Of a DNA stretch of 49,481 nucleotides, positions 43,267 to 49,481 are shown piece after piece. The DNA is from Clostridium sp. CCUG 7971. GTDB taxonomy: Bacteria; Bacillota; Clostridia; Peptostreptococcales; Peptostreptococcaceae. The position numbers and the translations under genes were made by a program. The notes beneath the pieces were generated by a model that was not told the DNA's origin, did no database searches, and was given only the letters and a program-made list of their open reading frames with translations. Numbering within the stretch: the stretch's first letter is position 1; every line of letters begins with the position of its first letter. The stretch is from positions 1-49,481 of the forward strand of contig NZ_JAFFPK010000010.1 of assembly GCF_017590215.1 (NCBI RefSeq), given 5' to 3'.

Positions 43267-46032
43267 CTATTTTGTAAATTTTATATTTTTTCTTATCTTT
43301 CTTAGAATAAATTTAATTAATTCATTTATTAACAGTACTGCAGATGAAGATAGTATTATTTTAATCCACATACTAGTATCTAACGAAACTGCATTGAAAA
43401 GTCCTGGGCATAATTGAATAACTAAAATTTGTAAAACTCCAGTTATAATTATTACTTGTATAGCTAATTTATTTTTGAAAAAATTAGTTGCTGCACTATT
43501 TAACCCAAACTCTCTACAGTTAAATGCATTAAATAATGCATTAAATGCAAATAATGAAAATATCACAGTCCCTTGTTCTTCTGCTGTAGCTCCTAAGAAA
43601 TTATTTAGGTACTGAGAATATACAGCTATAATTATTAAAGATGCATTAATAATTATATTAACTACCATAGATCTAGTTATTATATTAGCTTTTCTATTTA
43701 TTGGTTTTCTATTTAATACATAGTCTCTAACAGGTTCTAAGCCTAAAGCTAATGCTGGAGGTCCATCCATTATTATATTTACCCATAATAATTGTATTGT
43801 AGTAAATGGCATTTCTTTTCCCATTATTTGAGATAAAATTGCTATTAAAAAAGCAACGATATTAACTGTTAACTGAAACTGTATAAATCTTTGGAAGTTT
43901 TCATAAATACCTCTTCCCCACTTAATTCCATCAATAATAGTGGTAAAACTATCATCTGTTAATATTATATCTGCTGCATTTTTAGATACCTCTGTTCCTG
44001 ATATTCCCATAGCTATACCTACGTCAGCTTTAGAAAGTGCCGGTGCATCATTTATTCCATCACCTGTGACTGCAACTACTTCATTATTATTTTGAAGTGC
44101 TGATACAATTCTCATTTTTGTATCTGGTTTACTTCTGGCAACTATTGATATATTTTTTATTTCTGATCTTAACTCTTTATCTGTAAGTGAATCTATATAT
44201 GTTGCTTCAACTGCTTTTTTTCCATTTTCTAATAATCCTATTTCTTTACCTATTGCTTTTGCTGTGTTTATGTTATCACCCGTAAGCATTTTAACTTCTA
44301 CACCTGCATCATTAGCTGTATTTATAGAATCCTTAACACCATCCCTTAATGGATCTACTATTCCTACAAATCCACTAAATACTAAGTCAGAAGAATTTTC
44401 ATATTGTTCAACTTCTTCTGTAATAGCTAATTCATCTTCATAAGTTGCAGCTACTTGTGAATATGATTTATTTATTTTTTTATATGCGAATCCTAATGTT
44501 CTCATAGATTTTGATTGTAGTTTTTCTATTTCTCTCAATATGCGACTTCTTATATCATTTGTAATTTTTATTACATCTTTCCCCTTTTGAATATAAGAAC
44601 AGTTTTTTAAAATAATTTCAGGAGCACCTTTACATAAATATATTTCTGATTTGTCTTTTTGAATAAGTGAAGACATTCTTTTTTTATCTGAGCTAAATGG
44701 TAATTGAGATATTAAGTTTGTACATTTTCGTACGTCTCTATAATCCTTTTTGTTATATAAAAGTAATGCACATTCTGTTGCGCTCCCTATATATTTATAA
44801 ATTTTACCATCTTTTTCTATATCAGCAGTAGAATTAACCGTGCAATTTTCGTTAAAATAGCTATAGCTATTGTAGTCACTATTTAAGTTGTCTACATAAT
44901 TACCATCTATATAAGCCACTTCTACCATCATTTTATTTTGAGTTAATGTTCCTGTTTTATCTGAGCAAATTACTGATACTGCACCTATTGTCTCACAAGC
45001 TTCTTTTTTAGTTACTAAAGCATTTATCTTAGCCATCTTTTGCATTGTTATAGCTAAAGTTATATTCACCATTGTAGGTAACCCTTCTGGCACAGTTGCT
45101 ACAATTAAAGCTATACATACCATATATGCATCTTTTGCTGGTTCTAATGACTGTAAAAATGGTATAAAACCAGATTTATCTAGTATTAATTGCCCCTTTG
45201 TATGCAGATTAAACATAATATATATACAAAGTAAAGTTGCTATAGTTCCTGATATAGCTGCTATTTGAGCACCTAATTTACCTAATTTAATTTGAAGGGG
45301 AGTTGAAATAGCATCTTGATCTAAATTTTTTGATATTTTTCCCATTTCGCTACTATCACCAATTGATGTAACTACCATAGTTCCCCTACCATATGCAACT
45401 AATGTTCCTCCAAATACCATGTTTATCTGTTTAGATAGAATTGCATCTTGCTCCTTAGTATCATTTCTTGAGTATATAACTTCCGTATCAACTGTAACAT
45501 CTGATCGTTTTACTACATCATCAGATTCACCAGTTAGCATATCCTCTCTAACTTTTAAGTTTATGGATTCAATAATCCTTCCATCAGCGGGTATCATGTC
45601 TCCTGTTTCTATATATACTATGTCTCCAGGAACTAAATCATTTTTAGAAAGCTTTGTTACTTTACCATCTCTAAGGGCTTTTACTTCTATATTTTCAGTT
45701 AGTTTAGAAAGTGATTGAGCTGCCTTTTTAGATTTTCCCTCTGTTACTATCCCTATAGATATTCCTAATATTATAGCGCCTATTATACCTATTGCATCAT
45801 GTAATTCACCTACAAATGCGCTTATAATAGCTGCTCCTAATAATATTAATATCATTGGCTCAGTTATACTTTTCCCTAATTCATCAAAAAATGAACTTTC
45901 GTCTTTAACTGTAAATTCATTTTTCCCATATTTTTCATTCCTTAACTTTACCTCATTACTATTTAAGCCTTTTAAGGCGTCTACTTTAAGGTGTTTTAAA
46001 ACTTCTTCCTTCGGTTTGTTGTAATATTTCAT
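43267..46032 (-). CDS. Calcium-type P-type ATPase (PacL/SERCA-like)
   Basis: A 921-residue cation pump. The N-terminal cation-ATPase domain (KYYNKPKEEVLKHLKVDALK) is followed by membrane helices, the TGES loop (about 168), PEGLP in a membrane helix (ATVPEGLPTMVNITLA), the phosphorylated Asp in CSDKTGTLTQNKM (about 357), KGAPE for nucleotide binding, TGDNINTAKAIGKEIG and VTGDGINDAPALSKADVGIAMG. The six C-terminal helices include NIIMDGPPALALGLEP, a P2 Ca2+-pump signature. It probably exports Ca2+; Mn2+ is possible. A GGGGGG site precedes the ATG. A single gene. Confidence 0.93.
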   Translation of the reverse strand: MKYYNKPKEEVLKHLKVDALKGLNSNEVKLRNEKYGKNEFTVKDESSFFDELGKSITEPMILILLGAAIISAFVGELHDAIGIIGAIILGISIGIVTEGKSKKAAQSLSKLTENIEVKALRDGKVTKLSKNDLVPGDIVYIETGDMIPADGRIIESINLKVREDMLTGESDDVVKRSDVTVDTEVIYSRNDTKEQDAILSKQINMVFGGTLVAYGRGTMVVTSIGDSSEMGKISKNLDQDAISTPLQIKLGKLGAQIAAISGTIATLLCIYIMFNLHTKGQLILDKSGFIPFLQSLEPAKDAYMVCIALIVATVPEGLPTMVNITLAITMQKMAKINALVTKKEACETIGAVSVICSDKTGTLTQNKMMVEVAYIDGNYVDNLNSDYNSYSYFNENCTVNSTADIEKDGKIYKYIGSATECALLLYNKKDYRDVRKCTNLISQLPFSSDKKRMSSLIQKDKSEIYLCKGAPEIILKNCSYIQKGKDVIKITNDIRSRILREIEKLQSKSMRTLGFAYKKINKSYSQVAATYEDELAITEEVEQYENSSDLVFSGFVGIVDPLRDGVKDSINTANDAGVEVKMLTGDNINTAKAIGKEIGLLENGKKAVEATYIDSLTDKELRSEIKNISIVARSKPDTKMRIVSALQNNNEVVAVTGDGINDAPALSKADVGIAMGISGTEVSKNAADIILTDDSFTTIIDGIKWGRGIYENFQRFIQFQLTVNIVAFLIAILSQIMGKEMPFTTIQLLWVNIIMDGPPALALGLEPVRDYVLNRKPINRKANIITRSMVVNIIINASLIIIAVYSQYLNNFLGATAEEQGTVIFSLFAFNALFNAFNCREFGLNSAATNFFKNKLAIQVIIITGVLQILVIQLCPGLFNAVSLDTSMWIKIILSSSAVLLINELIKFILRKIRKNIKFTK

Positions 46033-46131
46033 AGTTTTATCCCCCTAGTTAAACTTAATTTATACTTGTCCTATGAAATATTATATAAAGGGTAGTTAGA
46101 AAATATTACTAAATTTTTTTAAACATTATAT

Positions 46132-46184
46132 AAAAAATACTACTATAGTTTATTATTTATATCTAAAGATAAACTATAGTAGTG
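46132..46184 (-). terminator. Terminator of the ECF S-component/aminotransferase unit
   Basis: A 15-bp stem ACTACTATAGTTTAT with its complement around a 15-nt loop, followed by six T on the minus strand. Confidence 0.8.
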
Positions 46185-46190
46185 TTTAAA

Positions 46191-46718
46191 CTATCTTATA
46201 TATTTTTTTATAACTTTAGCTATAGGCAATCCTATTATAAGTCCTATAACTACCTGGGTTATATTTCCTGGTATTGATGTTAAGGGAACAGTTAAATTTC
46301 CATATAATATTACTTCCGTTATATAATAACCAACTAACATCCATATACCAGATATTATTATAGCAAAAATATTAGTAACTGTATTATTTCCACATTTCCC
46401 ACTTGACCATGATATACTACCTATTATATATCCCATAATTCCTCTTACTATAAATGTAAATGGAGCCCACATAGTCCATCCCGAAACCAAATCAAATAAT
46501 GCCATTCCAAAAGCACCAGATATAGCACCTTTTTTCTTACCAAATACTATCGCTGATATAAACAACATTGTATTTCCTAAATGTATTAATCCACCATTTA
46601 TAGATATAGGAAGTTTTATATTTATAAATTTAGTTGCTATAAATACCAATACTATAAGTAAAGAAGTTTCAACCAAATCTCTAGTTGTAAACTTTTCTTT
46701 TCTAATTGTAGTTTCCAT
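46191..46718 (-). CDS. ECF transporter substrate-binding (S) component, possibly for a B6 vitamer
   Basis: A 175-residue membrane protein with about six helices. INGGLIHLGNTMLFISAIVFGKKKGAISGAFGMALFDL is the conserved core of S components of energy-coupling-factor vitamin transporters. The T and A components are not here, so it should share the common ECF module. It lies 24 bp after a PLP-dependent aminotransferase gene, which suggests a B6 compound as substrate (PdxU-like); thiamine precursors are also possible. GGGGGGAG precedes the ATG. Confidence 0.85.
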   Translation of the reverse strand: METTIRKEKFTTRDLVETSLLIVLVFIATKFINIKLPISINGGLIHLGNTMLFISAIVFGKKKGAISGAFGMALFDLVSGWTMWAPFTFIVRGIMGYIIGSISWSSGKCGNNTVTNIFAIIISGIWMLVGYYITEVILYGNLTVPLTSIPGNITQVVIGLIIGLPIAKVIKKYIR

Positions 46719-46742
46719 AGTCTCCCCCCTAAATTTTCATAT

Positions 46743-47885
46743 CTAATTATAATATTTATTAAATAGCTCAACTAAATTCTTATCACCTTTAAAACCTAAA
46801 TCCTTTAAACTCTTATCTAATATATTTAATATATATATTATAGTTTCTAACCTAGCATTTTCTCCCATATGACCTATTCTTAATATTTTATCCATATATT
46901 CACCTAAAGACGTAGCTACAAGTGTGTTATATTTTTGTATCATATAATCAGATAAATTTAGAGCACCTATACCTTCTGGTATCTTTATTGCTGTAACGGT
47001 ATTTGAATATCCCTTATCTAAAAATAATTCTAGCCCATATTCCTTTATAGCTTTTCTAGTAGCTAAGGCTATTTTTGCATGTCTATTAAGTATATTTTCT
47101 ATTCCTTCATCCAATATATTATCTATTGCTTTATCTAGCCCCATTATATCGCTTATAGGCATTGTATATGGAAAACTTTTATTTTCATAGTAATTTTCCC
47201 ATATACTTAAATTACAATAAAATCCACTTATCTTTATTTTTCTATTTTTAATAGATATCTTTGCATCATCACTAATACTTACTATTGTAAGGCCAGCTGG
47301 CGCAGATATTGCCTTTTGAGATCCACCTAAAGCTATATCAATTTGCCATTTATCTACATTTAATCTTTCTCCAACCATAGCTGCAACAGAATCTACAACT
47401 GTCAATATATTGTACTCTTTTAAAAGTGGGCAAATTTCACTTATATTATTTAATACACCTGTTGGAGTATCGCAATGAACTATCGTTGCATATTTAAAAT
47501 TATTGTCTTTTTCTAAAAATGCTTTTAAATCTTCTACATCTAAATCTTTATTATAATCATTTGAGAAATACACTACTTCTCCGCCATACATAGTAATAAA
47601 ATCCGCAAACCCTCTTCCAAATATTCCATTATCTATTACAAGCACTCTATCACCTTCTTCTGTTAAAGATGCACAAGCTGCCTCAAGACCTAATATTCCT
47701 TCTCCACTTAATATGTAAACATCATTTTTAGTATTTATTATTTTTCCAATCTTTTCACATGTATTTTTATAAAAATCAAAGAAATCTTTATCTATATCTG
47801 GATTGGTTGTTTTTTGCGCTCTAGCTAACAAAATATTCTCTCTTATAGATGTTGGTCCTGGCGTATAAACAAATTTATTATTCAC
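46743..47885 (-). CDS. Class V PLP-dependent aminotransferase (alanine-glyoxylate/serine-pyruvate type)
   Basis: A 380-residue aminotransferase: FVYTPGPTSIRENIL start, GEGILGLEAACASL for PLP binding (about 63), VHCDTPTGVLN (about 136), DSVAAMVGE (about 165) and the PLP lysine in LGGSQKAISAPAGL (about 190). Closest to the alanine-glyoxylate / phosphonopyruvate group of class V. Substrate unclear. GTG start with GGGGGAG 5 nt before. First gene of a two-gene unit with the ECF S component; the pairing suggests use or salvage of the transported compound. Confidence 0.86.
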   Translation of the reverse strand: MNNKFVYTPGPTSIRENILLARAQKTTNPDIDKDFFDFYKNTCEKIGKIINTKNDVYILSGEGILGLEAACASLTEEGDRVLVIDNGIFGRGFADFITMYGGEVVYFSNDYNKDLDVEDLKAFLEKDNNFKYATIVHCDTPTGVLNNISEICPLLKEYNILTVVDSVAAMVGERLNVDKWQIDIALGGSQKAISAPAGLTIVSISDDAKISIKNRKIKISGFYCNLSIWENYYENKSFPYTMPISDIMGLDKAIDNILDEGIENILNRHAKIALATRKAIKEYGLELFLDKGYSNTVTAIKIPEGIGALNLSDYMIQKYNTLVATSLGEYMDKILRIGHMGENARLETIIYILNILDKSLKDLGFKGDKNLVELFNKYYN

Positions 47886-48143
47886 TTAATCTCCCCCTTT
47901 TGCTATTATAAAAATATTATAGCTAAGTTTTATTCAAAGCGATACAATTTATGTTTTTTTAGTAATTGTATGAATACAGTTTAATGTATAAATTCAAACC
48001 AACTTTATAATATTAAAATATACTCTTACTATCTTTTAATTTAGACAAATTAAACTTTACAAAGTTATAAATTCTACTATATTAAATATAATTGTCATAA
48101 GAAATACAAAAATACTATTTCCTAGGAAATTTTTAATATAAAG
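47886..48143. other. Intergenic region between the aminotransferase and rnz genes
   Basis: Divergent control region of AT-rich sequence. I see no riboswitch fold or gene in it. Confidence 0.5.
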
Positions 48144-48173
48144 TTGTCAAATTTAAAGTTTTAATACTATAAC
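48144..48173 (+). promoter_or_regulatory. Probable rnz promoter
   Basis: TTGTCA (48144-48149) and TATAAC (48168-48173) are spaced by 18 bp, about 90 bp before the rnz start. Confidence 0.4.
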
Positions 48174-48261
48174 AAAGTATAAAAATAAATGTTAAAATAA
48201 TTAAATAAATATGTTTTCAAATACAAATACTATACTAAATAATACCTATAAGGAGATAAAT

Positions 48262-49179
48262 ATGATTGATTTAGTTTTGCTCGGATGTGGTGGTAATATG
48301 CCAATGCCTAATAGATTTTTGTCTTCTCTATTTATAAACTATATGGGAAGAAAAATACTTATCGATTGCGGCGAAGGAACTCAGGTTTCTATGAGAATGA
48401 AAAATTGTGGATTTAAAAATATAGATTTAATATGTATCACTCATCTTCACGGAGATCATATAAATGGACTTATTGGACTTTTGTCAACTATAGGAAATAG
48501 TTCTAGGACTGAAGATTTAACGATTGTAGGTCCTAAAGGAATAATAGATGTTATGAATGCAATTAAAATTTTAATTGAATATTTACCTTATAAAATAAAT
48601 ATTATTGAAAACCCTAAAGGTTCATTTTCTTTAAGTAATGGACATTTGAAAGACGTTGAAATCTCTACATTGGAATTACAACATTCAACTGAGTGTTTAG
48701 GATATAGCTTATATTTTAAAAGAAAAGCTAAGTTTAATATAGAAAAAGCTACTTCTAATAATGTACCTAAGATACTTTGGAATAAACTTCAGTCTGGAGA
48801 TAATGTTGTTTTAGATAATGTAGAGTATACTCCTAGTATGGTTTTAGGTGATGATAGAAAAGGAATTAAAGTTAGTTTTATAACTGATACAAGACCTATA
48901 GATACAATCCCAAATTTTATAAATAATAGCGATTTATTTATATGCGAATCTATGTATGGGGATGACTTAGAGATTTCAAAAGCTGTTAAAAATCAACATA
49001 TGACCTTTAGAGAAGCTGCTAATTTAGCATCCCTGGGAAAAGTAAAAAAGCTTGTACTGACTCATTTTAGTCCTTCTCTTGAAGATCCTAATTTTTATTT
49101 AGATAACGCTACTAAAGTATTTAAAAATACAATTGCAGGTGAAGATAGACTAGAAATAAATTTAAATTTTAAAGAATAA
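48262..49179 (+). CDS. rnz: Ribonuclease Z
   Basis: RNase Z cuts the 3' trailer of tRNA precursors. The 305-residue product has the Asp of IDCGEGTQVSMR (about 34), the zinc motif THLHGDHINGL (about 62), the PYKI exosite region, SFITDTRP and LTHFSPSL (about 272) with the last His. AAGGAGA just upstream of the ATG at 48262 decides the start; the frame is open to an ATG 17 codons earlier that has no ribosome site. The CCA-encoding tRNA-Sec in this window would be processed by another route, because an encoded CCA normally blocks RNase Z. Confidence 0.93.
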   Translation: MIDLVLLGCGGNMPMPNRFLSSLFINYMGRKILIDCGEGTQVSMRMKNCGFKNIDLICITHLHGDHINGLIGLLSTIGNSSRTEDLTIVGPKGIIDVMNAIKILIEYLPYKINIIENPKGSFSLSNGHLKDVEISTLELQHSTECLGYSLYFKRKAKFNIEKATSNNVPKILWNKLQSGDNVVLDNVEYTPSMVLGDDRKGIKVSFITDTRPIDTIPNFINNSDLFICESMYGDDLEISKAVKNQHMTFREAANLASLGKVKKLVLTHFSPSLEDPNFYLDNATKVFKNTIAGEDRLEINLNFKE

Positions 49180-49234
49180 AAAATTCGCTTTGTCTAAGTA
49201 ACTGTATTGGTGAATTATAATTTCCTTTTATCAA

Positions 49235-49268
49235 AAAAGCATCTATAAATTTATAGATGCTTTTATTT
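49235..49268. terminator. Bidirectional terminator between rnz and the oxidoreductase gene
   Basis: A perfect 15-bp stem AAAAGCATCTATAAA with its complement, T-runs on both strands, between convergent stop codons. Confidence 0.88.
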
Positions 49269-49271
49269 TAA

Positions 49272-49481
49272 CTATTTAGCTACATTTCCTGCTACGTTTA
49301 ATACATCCCATGTTCTTGCAAATGGTGGTGCATAACATAAATCTAACATTCCTAATTGATTAGTTGTTAATTTTCCAAATATAGCTGCTGCTATTACATT
49401 TGTTCTTTGAACTGAATCTTTAAATCCAGCAACTTGCCCACCTAATATAACTTTAGTTTTTGCATCATATACAAGTTTTAC
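49272..49481 (-). CDS. C-terminal end of a flavin-dependent pyridine nucleotide-disulfide oxidoreductase (partial)
   Basis: The last 69 codons of a gene that continues past the window edge. The sequence, with VILGGQVAGFKDSVQRTNVI and MLDLCYAPPFARTWDVLNVA before the stop, is the dimerisation domain of NADH oxidase / CoA-disulfide reductase-type flavoproteins (LDLxYAPPF...WD is the family ending). The N-terminal FAD and NADH domains are outside, so the exact enzyme cannot be named. Confidence 0.85.
   Translation of the reverse strand, partial: VKLVYDAKTKVILGGQVAGFKDSVQRTNVIAAAIFGKLTTNQLGMLDLCYAPPFARTWDVLNVAGNVAK

Overview
This is an AT-rich, tightly packed stretch of chromosome from a spore-forming Firmicute. 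Most genes lie on the minus strand. Several signs point to the class Clostridia and probably the family Peptostreptococcaceae: sporulation genes (spoIIP, gpr), T-box control of leuS and argH, a complete selenocysteine pathway, catabolic serine and threonine dehydratases, and blocks such as lepA/spoIIP/gpr/rpsT/holA/comEC and nadD-yqeK-rsfS-leuS. The family assignment is inference. I see no phage, transposon, CRISPR array or rRNA.

Layout. 0-5 kb: lepA, a small membrane protein, the sporulation pair gpr-spoIIP, and rpsT. 5-9.3 kb: holA (frame interrupted), a ComEC that lacks its metallo-beta-lactamase (MBL) domain, and two GNAT-type genes. 9.5-14.3 kb: a free-standing MBL lipoprotein resembling the missing ComEC domain, tcdA, an exported orphan, the selenocysteine tRNA, a G5/3D cell-wall protein, a rhodanese and ung. 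14.4-17.1 kb: a large orphan sensor kinase. 17.3-22.4 kb: selB (frame interrupted), selA, selD (itself containing selenocysteine) and comEA. 22.5-26.6 kb: a DacF-type carboxypeptidase, a DUF2325 gene behind a Fur-like site, argH under a T-box leader with two terminator modules, and a small zinc-ribbon gene behind a 32-bp perfect palindrome. 26.6-33.05 kb: a four-gene operon (see below). 33.2-37 kb: serine dehydratase (sdaAB-sdaAA), RidA and threonine dehydratase. 37.4-42.6 kb: leuS with its T-box, rsfS, yqeK, nadD and recX (frame interrupted). 42.6-49.5 kb: small membrane proteins, a Ca2+-type P-ATPase, an ECF S-component with a class V aminotransferase, RNase Z, and the 3' end of a flavin-dependent oxidoreductase.

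The best candidate for an undescribed system is the operon at 26618-33039. It encodes, in order of transcription, a coiled-coil protein whose C-terminus resembles the nucleotide-exchange factor GrpE, a lid-less Hsp70, a HEAT-like alpha-solenoid protein, and a beta-CASP metallo-nuclease with its own helical N-terminal domain. The genes are 2 to 12 bp apart. This looks like a dedicated chaperone machine coupled to an RNA-processing or RNA-degrading enzyme. Family membership of the Hsp70 and nuclease is clear from motifs; the link between them is inference.

The second striking pattern is that holA, selB and recX are each broken by exactly one base at an A-run. In each case a -1 shift on an in-phase A-AAA-AAN heptamer would restore the full protein. 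Either the assembly under-calls A-runs, or these genes rely on slippage.
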